Source: a virus
Virus record (IMG/VR): IMGVR_UViG_3300011114_000920
Location: 1-21,189 of that record
Strand: one strand, 5' to 3'
Length of the DNA: 21,189 nucleotides
Translations under genes and position numbers: made by a program
The notes under the pieces: model-generated
What the model saw: the letters and a program-made list of their open reading frames with translations, nothing else
Database searches by the model: none
Told to the model about the DNA's origin: nothing
Part shown: positions 6,321-11,938 of the stretch, one piece after another
Numbering within the stretch: position 1 is the first letter of the stretch
How the letters are laid out: each line of letters begins with the position of its first letter

Positions 6321-6350
6321 GGGAGTAGTTGGAATATTGCTCCCTATTTC
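6321..6350 (+). terminator. Terminator hairpin overlapping the next promoter
   Basis: GGGAG (6321-6325) pairs with CTCCC (6340-6344), flanked by the same AAAAAAGTTTAGGGAGTAGTTG sequence class as the hairpin at 5488. The next TTG is inside it. Confidence 0.6.
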
Positions 6351-6360
6351 TTATCTTTAG
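6325..6360 (+). promoter_or_regulatory. Promoter for 6383 gene
   Basis: TTG at 6329-6331, 20-nt spacer, TATCTTTAG at 6352-6360. Confidence 0.85.
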
Positions 6361-6382
6361 GTATAATCAAAAAATAACAAAT

Positions 6383-6862
6383 ATGAACAAGATTAATTTC
6401 GCAAATCAAATCCAAGTAGCATTATTCAAAAATGAATTATCAGGTCAAATCTCAGATGGTATGTGGGAGAATATTAGACCATTTGATCATTACAAGGTAT
6501 GGTGTAGGGCAGGAGTAGGAGTAGATACTTCAAATGTAGGTGTTAACTTTCATGCTATGAAAAATAATTACAATTTTACTTCCCAGGATTTATTATCGAT
6601 AATAGGGGATAGGATGTTGAATATTGCTAATATGACTGAGAATGGTATTAGTTTAGGAGATTCAAGAGACTTTAATGATTTTGGATACAAATGGGCTTCT
6701 GAATTAGAAGGAGAATATTGGAAAGAAAAATGTGCTAGGTTTATTGAGGTATTTGGTTCAGAGGAGGGTTATAAAACTGCTTGTAAAGGTTCATATGATA
6801 TGAAGAAGTTGAAAAAGGAATTAGGTGAAATGAAAGCAATTATTAAAACTTTTGCAAAATAA
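6383..6862 (+). CDS. Hypothetical protein, 159 aa
   Basis: Start set at the ATG after the leader; the upstream open frame only covers promoter DNA. The protein begins MNKINFANQIQVALFKNELSG and continues with a tryptophan-rich segment (MWENIRPFDHYKVWCRAGVGV) that resembles phage proteins of unknown function with the same 'W...I.PF..YKVW' order. Residues about 100-159 are helical with a Lys-rich end (SYDMKKLKKELGEMKAIIKTFAK). No catalytic motif. It is one of the larger cassette proteins. Confidence 0.82.
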   Translation: MNKINFANQIQVALFKNELSGQISDGMWENIRPFDHYKVWCRAGVGVDTSNVGVNFHAMKNNYNFTSQDLLSIIGDRMLNIANMTENGISLGDSRDFNDFGYKWASELEGEYWKEKCARFIEVFGSEEGYKTACKGSYDMKKLKKELGEMKAIIKTFAK

Positions 6863-6896
6863 AGTTGGTAGTCTGAATCCAATATCCTATATTTAG
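6861..6896 (+). promoter_or_regulatory. Promoter for 6920 gene
   Basis: TTG at 6865-6867, 20-nt spacer, TATATTTAG at 6888-6896. The -33 flank overlaps the upstream stop codon. Confidence 0.85.
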
Positions 6897-6919
6897 GTAT
6901 AATCAAAAAATAATAAAAC

Positions 6920-7153
6920 ATGGCAATTAAAATTATTTGTTGCACAGAAACTATTGATAACAGGGGTAGAACTGAGTCTTCTATGAGAGGAGATATCATA
7001 TTTAGTGTTCTTAATAACGTAGAGGATTGGACTGATGATATGATGTTTGAAGGAGAGGATGGTAGAATGTATTTCATTGATGAACTTGCCGGTAAGGAAG
7101 TTGATGTACCAGAAATTGGCATATTTATAGTACCTGAAGACCCAGAAAAATAA
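6920..7153 (+). CDS. Hypothetical acidic protein, 77 aa
   Basis: A strand-rich acidic protein (AIKIICCTETIDNRGRTESSM, GDIIFSVLNNVEDWTDDMMFEGEDGRMYFIDELAG) with a CC pair near residue 7. The ending IFIVPEDPEK closes just before the next promoter. No family recognised. Confidence 0.78.
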   Translation: MAIKIICCTETIDNRGRTESSMRGDIIFSVLNNVEDWTDDMMFEGEDGRMYFIDELAGKEVDVPEIGIFIVPEDPEK

Positions 7154-7187
7154 AGTTGCCTAATCGAAATAAAGTAGCTATATTTAG
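7152..7187 (+). promoter_or_regulatory. Promoter for 7210 gene
   Basis: TTG at 7156-7158, 20-nt spacer, TATATTTAG at 7179-7187. Confidence 0.85.
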
Positions 7188-7209
7188 GTATAATCAAAAA
7201 TTAAATAAT

Positions 7210-7494
7210 ATGTCAAAAGTAACAGTTACGTCTGAATTAAGAAAGGTTTTAAAAAGTTTAAATTTAGGAACAGGTAGGTATGTATTCTCAGATAGCCGTA
7301 AACCAAAAGGTCAAAAAGCTGTCGGAGTTAAATTTTGTGGATTACAGGTTACTGATTCGCAAAAAGCAGCTGTGGTTACTGAAATGGAAAAAAGAGGTTT
7401 TAAATTCCATTATGCTAGGCTTAATACTGGAAGAGTGGGATATTACGGAGGCTATTACCAAGGTACAAGGTTTTGCTTTAGCAAAATAAATTAA
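7210..7494 (+). CDS. Hypothetical basic protein, 94 aa
   Basis: Start set at the ATG after the leader. Basic and aromatic: VTSELRKVLKSLNLGTGRYVF, then SRKPKGQKAVGVKFCGLQV, and a Gly-Tyr-rich C-terminus (GRVGYYGGYYQGTRFCF). The alternating pattern suggests a small alpha/beta fold that could bind nucleic acid. A second frame inside (7280-7489) is a shadow. No family recognised. Confidence 0.8.
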   Translation: MSKVTVTSELRKVLKSLNLGTGRYVFSDSRKPKGQKAVGVKFCGLQVTDSQKAAVVTEMEKRGFKFHYARLNTGRVGYYGGYYQGTRFCFSKIN

Positions 7495-7508
7495 AAAAAG
7501 TTTACAAA

Positions 7509-7544
7509 ATAGTTGGCCCTTCGGGGCCTTTTACTTATCTTTAG
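7509..7544 (+). promoter_or_regulatory. Promoter for 7567 gene, fused to a terminator
   Basis: TTG at 7513-7515, 20-nt spacer that contains a complete UUCG hairpin, TATCTTTAG at 7536-7544. Confidence 0.8.
7515..7532 (+). terminator. Rho-independent terminator with UUCG loop
   Basis: GGCCC (7515-7519) and GGGCC (7524-7528) close a TTCG tetraloop, followed by TTTT. It starts at the last base of the next -33 TTG. Confidence 0.85.
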
Positions 7545-7566
7545 GTACAATCAAAAATTAAAACAT

Positions 7567-7821
7567 ATGCTATTAAAGTGCACAAAAAATTTAGTATTAG
7601 ACAGTCAGGTAATTATCATGAAACATGATGTTATTAAAATTTTAGGTTCTGATGTTATAAAAGATAGTAGATGGGACAAAGAAGTTGCTTGGTATGATTG
7701 TGAAGTTGAAGTAAGTAGTATGTGTGAAGAGATGGAATTTAGTATGGATATTTTCCAATTAGCAGAGCATTTTGAATACCTAGAAATAAGAAGTAAGCAT
7801 ACTACTTGGAAAGATTTTTAA
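7567..7821 (+). CDS. Hypothetical acidic protein, 84 aa
   Basis: Start set at the ATG at 7567, 22 nt after the -7 box. MLLKCTKNLVLDSQVIIMKHDVIKILGSDVIKDSRWDKEVAWYD is strand-rich, followed by CEVEVSSMCEEMEFSMDIFQLAEHFEYLEI. It carries three Cys but no zinc pattern. No family recognised. Confidence 0.78.
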   Translation: MLLKCTKNLVLDSQVIIMKHDVIKILGSDVIKDSRWDKEVAWYDCEVEVSSMCEEMEFSMDIFQLAEHFEYLEIRSKHTTWKDF

Positions 7822-7824
7822 AAT

Positions 7825-7860
7825 AAAGTTGCTAGTCTGAAATAAAGTTCGTACATTTAG
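7825..7860 (+). promoter_or_regulatory. Promoter for 7882 ORF
   Basis: TTG at 7829-7831, 20-nt spacer, TACATTTAG at 7852-7860. Confidence 0.85.
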
Positions 7861-7881
7861 GTATAATCAAAAATAAAAGAT

Positions 7882-7989
7882 ATGATAACATCAAATTGTT
7901 GCGGAGCGGTAGCAGAGGTTACTTCAGAAGACATAGGTATATGTCCTGAATGTTATGAACATTGTGTATTTGAAAGTGATGAAGAGTAG
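7882..7989 (+). CDS. Zinc-ribbon miniprotein, 35 aa
   Basis: A complete ORF behind a full promoter. It reads MITSNCCGAVAEV, then a 10-residue spacer, then GICPECYEHCVFESDEE. The CCG...CPEC arrangement is that of a small zinc ribbon, and the spacing is like the short ribbons found widely in phage genomes (the 'CCGA...ICPECGEH' type). One metal ion bound by four Cys is likely. Such miniproteins may act as adaptors to nucleic acid or host proteins; the target is unknown. Confidence 0.75.
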   Translation: MITSNCCGAVAEVTSEDIGICPECYEHCVFESDEE

Positions 7990-8005
7990 AAAATTATTTT
8001 AAAAT

Positions 8006-8041
8006 AAAGTTGCTAGTCTGAAACATTTAACCTATATTTAG
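8006..8041 (+). promoter_or_regulatory. Promoter for 8063 gene
   Basis: TTG at 8010-8012, 20-nt spacer, TATATTTAG at 8033-8041. Confidence 0.85.
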
Positions 8042-8062
8042 GTATAATCAAAAAATTACAAC

Positions 8063-8959
8063 ATGACTTACACACAAAAGTATTACGCTACTAAAAAAGC
8101 AAAAGATCTAGGATTAACTCTTGAAGAGTACCTAGTAAGAAAATCAGGCCAGGTTATGGAGCCTAAAGTACCTCAAGTCATAGACTTCGGTAAGGTAGTA
8201 AAGTTGGATCATATTAATATAAACTCCAACATGTTAAAAATAAATAAAACAGGGTTGGTATTGGATACTATCTTCTCATACGAGGGAGGTGTTCCAGTAG
8301 GAACTAATATAATGGCTACAGGAGATCCAGGGGTTGGTAAAACGACTGTATTGCTACATACCTTGGCTAGTTTACAGTTAAAGAATCCTAAATTAAAATG
8401 TTTGTTTGTTTGTGCTGAGATGTCAAAGATTCAAATGTTTAAGTATACTCAAAGGTTTCCAATTTTTGGTAACTTGGAGACTATCTTTACTTCTGATTTC
8501 ATGAATTATAACTCTAAGGAAGTTATAGAGCAGTTGTTTAAAAAGGGATATGACTATATCCTAATCGATAGTATAGTTGAGGTATTAGAATCGGTTAAAG
8601 AGGATGCTAGTATGTCTCAGAGCCAGGCAGAGAAGTGGTTGGTTGATTTATGCGTTGAGCATAATGAAGCTAATAATGAATTAGGAAAGTATACTTCATT
8701 CCTATTAATCCAACAAGTAACTAAAGCAGGAGTGTTTGTAGGTTCAAATAAGATTAAGCATATCACAGATGCGCATATGGAATTAAAGAGGGAAGGGGAG
8801 AGAGAGGGAGGAGGAACTTATATTATGTTCTCAAAAAATAGAAACGGTCAAGCAGGTATTAAATTTACTTACCAACTAAATAATCAGGATATTCATTATG
8901 GAACTTTGGTTGAGGAGAAGGAGGAAGAGGTGGATGGTGAATATTCTTTAAACTCGTAA
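8063..8959 (+). CDS. RadA/Sms-like RecA-family ATPase
   Basis: A 298-aa RecA-fold ATPase. Walker A is GDPGVGKT (residues 87-94), the catalytic-glutamate region is CAEMS (118-121), Walker B is YILIDS (165-170), and a KNRNG motif (258-262) stands where RadA has its conserved KNRFG. LLIQQVTKAGVFVGSNKIKHITDAHMELKR matches the RadA segment that follows Walker B. The N-terminal zinc finger and the C-terminal Lon-like domain of bacterial RadA are absent, so this is a core-only phage form. RadA drives branch migration and loading of helicases at recombination intermediates; here it may act in phage replication or recombination. The N-terminal 60 residues have an unrelated basic start. A terminator follows. 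Confidence 0.88.
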   Translation: MTYTQKYYATKKAKDLGLTLEEYLVRKSGQVMEPKVPQVIDFGKVVKLDHININSNMLKINKTGLVLDTIFSYEGGVPVGTNIMATGDPGVGKTTVLLHTLASLQLKNPKLKCLFVCAEMSKIQMFKYTQRFPIFGNLETIFTSDFMNYNSKEVIEQLFKKGYDYILIDSIVEVLESVKEDASMSQSQAEKWLVDLCVEHNEANNELGKYTSFLLIQQVTKAGVFVGSNKIKHITDAHMELKREGEREGGGTYIMFSKNRNGQAGIKFTYQLNNQDIHYGTLVEEKEEEVDGEYSLNS

Positions 8960-8976
8960 TTTTTGATTGTAAAAAC

Positions 8977-9011
8977 GGCCTGCCCTGTTTCTACGGGGTG
9001 GCCTCTTTTTT
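8977..9011 (+). terminator. Rho-independent terminator after the RadA-like gene
   Basis: GGCC (8977-8980) pairs with GGCC (9000-9003) and an inner CCC with GGG across a small internal loop; TCTTTTTT follows. Confidence 0.75.
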
Positions 9012-9026
9012 AAAATTAGTTAAAAT

Positions 9027-9062
9027 AAAGTTGTTAGTACGAATAGTAGTTCATATATTTAG
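9027..9062 (+). promoter_or_regulatory. Promoter for the 9087-10073 operon
   Basis: TTG at 9031-9033, 20-nt spacer, TATATTTAG at 9054-9062. Three genes follow before the next promoter. Confidence 0.85.
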
Positions 9063-9086
9063 GTATAATCAATAAAAATAAAAAAT

Positions 9087-9416
9087 ATGCAATTTAGAGT
9101 AGGTCAAAAAGTAAGAGTATTAGATGCACGTCAATCGATACTAAAGAAAGGTGATGTAGGATTTATTACCGAGGCAGGTGAGGATAGTTCTTATCGAGTT
9201 CAGGTAGAGGGTAAGGATAATTATGCTAATTGGATATATGAGGATGATATGGAGTTAGCAGAGATGACAGGAGAGGATATGCAAGAGTATCTAAAGGCTA
9301 ATCATATGGAAGAACAGATGCTGCGTCAGTTGATGATGACGATGCCGATGGAGGATGTGAGTTATTGGTATGCTGAAAGAATACTATTAGGAGAGACAGG
9401 TAGTGAAATTAATTAA
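9087..9416 (+). CDS. SH3-like domain protein, 109 aa
   Basis: The N-terminal 55 residues form a small-barrel pattern: FRVGQKVRVLDA, KKGDVGFITEAGEDSSYRVQV and NWIYEDDMEL. This is the same fold type as in the first gene of the window and in the gene at 15277. The C-terminal 50 residues are helical and Met-rich (MQEYLKANHMEEQMLRQLMMTMPMEDVSYW). The combination looks like a binding module plus a helical tail. It is the first gene of a three-gene unit. Confidence 0.82.
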   Translation: MQFRVGQKVRVLDARQSILKKGDVGFITEAGEDSSYRVQVEGKDNYANWIYEDDMELAEMTGEDMQEYLKANHMEEQMLRQLMMTMPMEDVSYWYAERILLGETGSEIN

Positions 9417-9439
9417 CAATCAATAAAAATAAAAATCAT

Positions 9440-9691
9440 ATGTCAAGAAGGAAACAAAATTCAAAAGTAGAACTATTACAGGAGTTAAGAGAGCAATTAG
9501 AAACCCTAAGAGAGAATGCTAGCATTGATGCTGCTACGGTTGGCTTTAGCTCGGTCGAGGAATCAGACTTTGTAGCTATGATCGAAAAGCCATTTGATGG
9601 CCTATTGAATAACTTGGATACATTCCTAGCCAATGTAGAGAATGAAGTGTATGAGGAAGAGGATAACTTCGATGTAGAAGAAGAATATTAA
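9440..9691 (+). CDS. Hypothetical coiled-coil protein, 83 aa
   Basis: The N-terminus is basic (MSRRKQNSK). A helical, leucine-spaced segment follows (VELLQELREQLETLRENA, residues about 10-27), then an acidic tail with EVYEEEDNFDVEEEY. It probably forms a coiled coil with an acidic end. No own promoter; it lies 23 nt after the SH3-like gene with an A-rich leader, so it is translated from the same mRNA. Confidence 0.78.
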   Translation: MSRRKQNSKVELLQELREQLETLRENASIDAATVGFSSVEESDFVAMIEKPFDGLLNNLDTFLANVENEVYEEEDNFDVEEEY

Positions 9692-9713
9692 ACCTTTAAA
9701 ACATTAAACTGCT

Positions 9714-10073
9714 ATGTCAGATCAAAACAAATCTTCGACCCTAGCCCTACTTGATGGTATAGTTGAGACCTTGAAGTTCTTAATCATAACCCTAGTTGTA
9801 TACTTTATCATAGGAGCTGGATGGAATGGTATATACGATTGTTACGCTAGGCTACAGGGTAGGAAGCCAGATAGCCAGACAGGGGAGAGAATAGGAAAGA
9901 GAGCGTTTGGCCTGTTTTGTATAGGACTTATCATCCAAGTAATTATCCTCTGTAATTTACAGGGAGACATCGATTCTGTAATATTATTCTTCTTAGGGCT
10001 AGATGGTATATTCTTATTAGTATCCCTGATAGGTTTTATCTACTTCTGGGCTACTCTAAATCATAAAGATTAA
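9714..10073 (+). CDS. Multi-pass membrane protein, 119 aa
   Basis: Three to four hydrophobic spans are visible, at about residues 19-40 (LKFLIITLVVYFIIGAGW), 67-82 (FGLFCIGLIIQVIIL), 88-98 (VILFFLGLDGIF) and 99-114 (LLVSLIGFIYFWATL). The basic loop between the first two (RLQGRKPDSQTGERIGKRA) should face the cytoplasm. It is the last gene of the unit starting at 9087. Small phage inner-membrane proteins of this sort may serve in superinfection exclusion or lysis control, but no motif proves either. Confidence 0.8.
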   Translation: MSDQNKSSTLALLDGIVETLKFLIITLVVYFIIGAGWNGIYDCYARLQGRKPDSQTGERIGKRAFGLFCIGLIIQVIILCNLQGDIDSVILFFLGLDGIFLLVSLIGFIYFWATLNHKD

Positions 10074-10081
10074 AAAAAAAT

Positions 10082-10117
10082 AAAGTTGGTCGATTGAATC
10101 AGAGTCCTTATATTAAA
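10082..10117 (+). promoter_or_regulatory. Variant promoter for the HTH gene
   Basis: TTG at 10086-10088, 20-nt spacer, TATATTAAA at 10109-10117. The -7 box and leader differ from the common form, so this gene may be expressed at another level. Confidence 0.7.
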
Positions 10118-10139
10118 ATAGTAAATAAAAACAAGCAGT

Positions 10140-10376
10140 ATGAATTTAACAGAAATCACAAAGGTAGCTAAGTTTCAGCAAAAGAGACGTAGAGGAGATC
10201 TAACCAAGCTAGCCACAGAGAGTGGGTACTCAGTATCTCACGTTAGCAATGTAATGAATGGCAGAAGATTCAATTCTTCAATCACCTCAGCCGCTTACCG
10301 AATGGCGAACCGTAGATTAACCAACGCCCAATTGGTATCTCGCCTTAAAACAGAAGTAGCTGTATTATCAGCTTAA
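10140..10376 (+). CDS. Helix-turn-helix DNA-binding protein, 78 aa
   Basis: Residues about 20-45 (GDLTKLATESGYSVSHVSNVMNGRR) fit a lambda-repressor/Cro-type HTH: a first helix LTKLATESG, turn YS, and recognition helix VSHVSNVMNGR. The preceding basic stretch KFQQKRRRG may add DNA contacts. It could regulate the promoter array or its own promoter. It is followed by a strong terminator. Confidence 0.83.
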   Translation: MNLTEITKVAKFQQKRRRGDLTKLATESGYSVSHVSNVMNGRRFNSSITSAAYRMANRRLTNAQLVSRLKTEVAVLSA

Positions 10377-10411
10377 TTGTCCTAACCCTATCTTATGACA
10401 ACACCACTAAG

Positions 10412-10436
10412 TCCCCTTTCTAGGGGATTTTTTTTT
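10412..10436 (+). terminator. Rho-independent terminator after the HTH gene
   Basis: A 6-bp stem (10412-10417 with 10422-10427) with a four-base loop, followed by nine T. It is the best terminator in the window. Confidence 0.9.
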
Positions 10437-10441
10437 GTGTT

Positions 10442-10477
10442 AAAGTTGCTCGTTTGAATAATAGTACCTATATTTAG
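10442..10477 (+). promoter_or_regulatory. Promoter for 10499 ORF
   Basis: TTG at 10446-10448, 20-nt spacer, TATATTTAG at 10469-10477. Confidence 0.85.
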
Positions 10478-10498
10478 GTATAATCAAAAATAAAAGAT

Positions 10499-10651
10499 AT
10501 GGCTAATAATCATCATTTGGAAGTTAAAAAGTGTCAATGTCATAGCTGCGGTAAAGAGTCTCGCAGAAAGTACAATTTTACATTAAAGAAATGGGCTAGA
10601 GAGTTTAAATGTAAATGCGGTAGTAAAAGTTTTAGGTGGTATAATTGGTAA
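10499..10651 (+). CDS. Zinc-ribbon miniprotein, 50 aa
   Basis: Complete ORF behind a full promoter. The first metal half is CQCHSCG (residues 12-18) and the second is CKCGS (38-42), giving CxxC and CxC pairs separated by about 20 residues, with a basic KESRRKYNFTLKKWAREFK between them and an aromatic end (FRWYNW). This is a zinc-ribbon fold with a positive face, probably binding nucleic acid. It is not the same type as the ribbon at 7882. Target unknown. Confidence 0.78.
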   Translation: MANNHHLEVKKCQCHSCGKESRRKYNFTLKKWAREFKCKCGSKSFRWYNW

Positions 10652-10654
10652 AAT

Positions 10655-10690
10655 AAAGTTGGTAGTATGAAATAAAGTAGCTATATTTAG
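10655..10690 (+). promoter_or_regulatory. Promoter for 10712 gene
   Basis: TTG at 10659-10661, 20-nt spacer, TATATTTAG at 10682-10690. Confidence 0.85.
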
Positions 10691-10711
10691 GTATAATCAA
10701 AAATAAAAGAT

Positions 10712-10909
10712 ATGACAACAAAAGTAAGCATAATAGTTCTTAGCCATTTAGAAGATATGGAAATAGAACTTACAACTAATCCGGAAATGGCTTCTAAAAG
10801 ATTGAGACTTGTTAGAATGTTAATCTCAGAATGTCCAGATACTACAGTTAGGATTTCAGATGAGAGATTAGATGAACTTTGGAATGGATTAAAATTAGGA
10901 GAGTTTTAA
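10712..10909 (+). CDS. Hypothetical protein, 65 aa
   Basis: MTTKVSIIVLSHLEDMEIEL, then NPEMASKRLRLVRMLISECPDTTVRISDERLDELWNGL. The pattern is strand-helix-strand-helix, a small alpha/beta domain without known motif. The start is fixed by the promoter leader. Confidence 0.75.
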   Translation: MTTKVSIIVLSHLEDMEIELTTNPEMASKRLRLVRMLISECPDTTVRISDERLDELWNGLKLGEF

Positions 10910-10912
10910 AAT

Positions 10913-10948
10913 AAAGTTGGTAGTCTGAAATAAAGTAACTATATTTAG
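10913..10948 (+). promoter_or_regulatory. Promoter for 10971 gene
   Basis: TTG at 10917-10919, 20-nt spacer, TATATTTAG at 10940-10948. Confidence 0.85.
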
Positions 10949-10970
10949 GTATAATCAAAAAATAAAAAAT

Positions 10971-11228
10971 ATGTCATTATTATCAAGTGCAAAAGAAAAT
11001 TTAGTAGGTAATGCAATTCAACTATGGTCTGATAGACGCTACGATATTACATTAAATGAATACCAGGATCATTTTAAAGGTATGGGGGATTTGATAGCTG
11101 TGATTGACAGTTATGAGAGTTTAGGTATTTTAATTTCCGATATGGAAAAAGGTAAGTTTGAAGTATTAGGTTATTTTAAAGGTGAGGAAGATACTATGCA
11201 AGAATTTATGGAATCTTTAGAGAAATAA
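10971..11228 (+). CDS. Hypothetical protein, 85 aa
   Basis: Helical N-terminus (LLSSAKENLVGNAIQLWSDRRYD), then LNEYQDHFKGMGDLIAVIDSYESLG and an acidic tail. The start and length are well supported by the promoter on each side. No family recognised. Confidence 0.78.
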   Translation: MSLLSSAKENLVGNAIQLWSDRRYDITLNEYQDHFKGMGDLIAVIDSYESLGILISDMEKGKFEVLGYFKGEEDTMQEFMESLEK

Positions 11229-11262
11229 AGTTGCTCGTCTGAATCCAATATCCTATCTTTAG
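11227..11262 (+). promoter_or_regulatory. Promoter for 11285 gene
   Basis: TTG at 11231-11233, 20-nt spacer, TATCTTTAG at 11254-11262. The leader is ATAAATCAAAAA, as at 15244. Confidence 0.82.
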
Positions 11263-11284
11263 ATAAATCAAAAATAAAAAAGTT

Positions 11285-11479
11285 ATGAAACGTCAAATCA
11301 CAACACTGGTCTTAAAAGCAAAACGCAATATCGTCGGTAAGAAGAAAAGAGGTACTCCAGTCCCTACTCCTAGTAGAAGAACGGTTGGAGGCTATGTTAC
11401 TGCATCATTCTATGAGTGGGCTACTGAATTAAATGTGAGTACAAAATTTAGTAAAGATAGAGCAGTATTTTTAGGATAA
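11285..11479 (+). CDS. Hypothetical basic protein, 64 aa
   Basis: A strongly basic N-terminus (MKRQITTLVLKAKRNIVGKKKRGTPVPTPSRRTVGGYV) followed by a short folded end (ASFYEWATELNVSTKFSKDRAVFLG). Lys/Arg in the first 35 residues suggest binding to nucleic acid or the membrane surface. No family recognised. Confidence 0.75.
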   Translation: MKRQITTLVLKAKRNIVGKKKRGTPVPTPSRRTVGGYVTASFYEWATELNVSTKFSKDRAVFLG

Positions 11480-11515
11480 AAAGTTGGTAGTCTGAAATAA
11501 GGTTCATATATTTAG
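11480..11515 (+). promoter_or_regulatory. Promoter for 11548 lipoprotein
   Basis: TTG at 11484-11486, 20-nt spacer, TATATTTAG at 11507-11515. The leader GTATATTAAAAAAC differs from the common one; the other lipoprotein gene (14334) has the same leader start. Confidence 0.85.
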
Positions 11516-11547
11516 GTATATTAAAAAACAAACAAAAATTAAAAGTT

Positions 11548-11658
11548 ATGAAAAAAGTATTAGCAGTATTAGCAGTAGTAGTTTTAGGTCTTACAAGTTG
11601 CAGAAGTACAAATTGTCCTTCACATAGCAAAACCTGGTTCTATCATAATAGAATGTAG
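11548..11658 (+). CDS. Small lipoprotein, 36 aa
   Basis: MKKVLAVLAVVVLGLTSC is a classical signal II peptide: KK, a hydrophobic core and lipobox LTSC, with Cys18 as the lipidated residue. The mature peptide is only 19 residues (CRSTNCPSHSKTWFYHNRM). Phage lipoproteins of this size act as superinfection-exclusion factors or outer spanins; which one applies here is unknown. A second, similar lipoprotein lies at 14334. Confidence 0.75.
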   Translation: MKKVLAVLAVVVLGLTSCRSTNCPSHSKTWFYHNRM

Positions 11659-11668
11659 GTTATAAAAT

Positions 11669-11758
11669 AGTCAGGTGGCGGAATTGGTTAGACGCACCGA
11701 GTGAGCGGCGGAGGTAATAGTCAATAACTCCTAACAGGTTCGAATCCTGTCCTGACTA
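11669..11758 (+). tRNA. tRNA-Leu-like gene with abnormal anticodon arm
   Basis: The 7-bp acceptor stem pairs AGTCAGG (11669-11675) with CCTGACT (11751-11757). The D arm GCGGAATTGGTTAGACGC is of the Leu type. The T arm is perfect: ACAGG, loop TTCGAAT, CCTGT (11734-11750). A long variable arm is suggested by GGAG (11710-11713) and CTCC (11728-11731). Between the D stem and that arm only 14 nt remain, too few for a normal anticodon arm; the best fit is a CCG/CGG stem. The nearest anticodon in register with a T33 is GAG (11703-11705), weakly supported. CCA is not encoded (CA follows the discriminator A). Confidence 0.8.
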
Positions 11759-11764
11759 CATATC

Positions 11765-11864
11765 GTTATACAGGGTATAAAGCCTAAGCCTAGTCAATAA
11801 TCGGCCGATAAAACTAGGTGAGTCTCTGGAATAATTAAGGCGGTTAGACTATACCCTGTATGAC
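11765..11864 (+). ncRNA. Structured RNA candidate after the tRNA
   Basis: A 15-bp stem with one G-U pair joins 11765-11779 (GTTATACAGGGTATA) to 11850-11864. Inside are CCTAGT/ACTAGG (11789-11794 with 11813-11818), enclosing a 10-nt palindrome ATCGGCCGAT, and AGTCT/AGACT (11821-11825 with 11846-11850). GCCT (11782-11785) can also pair with AGGC (11838-11841), crossing the last helix as in a pseudoknot. There is no ORF. It is probably cut from the same transcript as the tRNA. Confidence 0.6.
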
Positions 11865-11875
11865 TAAATTAAAAT

Positions 11876-11911
11876 AAAGTTGCTCGTATGAATACTTTAT
11901 CGTATCTTTAG
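11876..11911 (+). promoter_or_regulatory. Promoter for the DUF932 gene
   Basis: TTG at 11880-11882, 20-nt spacer, TATCTTTAG at 11903-11911; the leader is TTAAATAATAAAAAC, a variant. Confidence 0.82.
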
Positions 11912-11938
11912 TTAAATAATAAAAACAATACAGACATT

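Noticed and set aside
6769-7197. Minus-strand ORF of 142 aa
   Set aside because: It is antisense to two well-supported + strand genes and reads through a promoter; the other minus-strand ORFs (1895, 9436, 11448, 15997, 16745, 19094, 19537) are likewise antisense shadows.
11765-11864. Second tRNA or circularly permuted tRNA
   Set aside because: It shares two short words with the tRNA, but there is no TTCGAAT T loop and no acceptor/T stem pair, so only a general structured RNA is supported.
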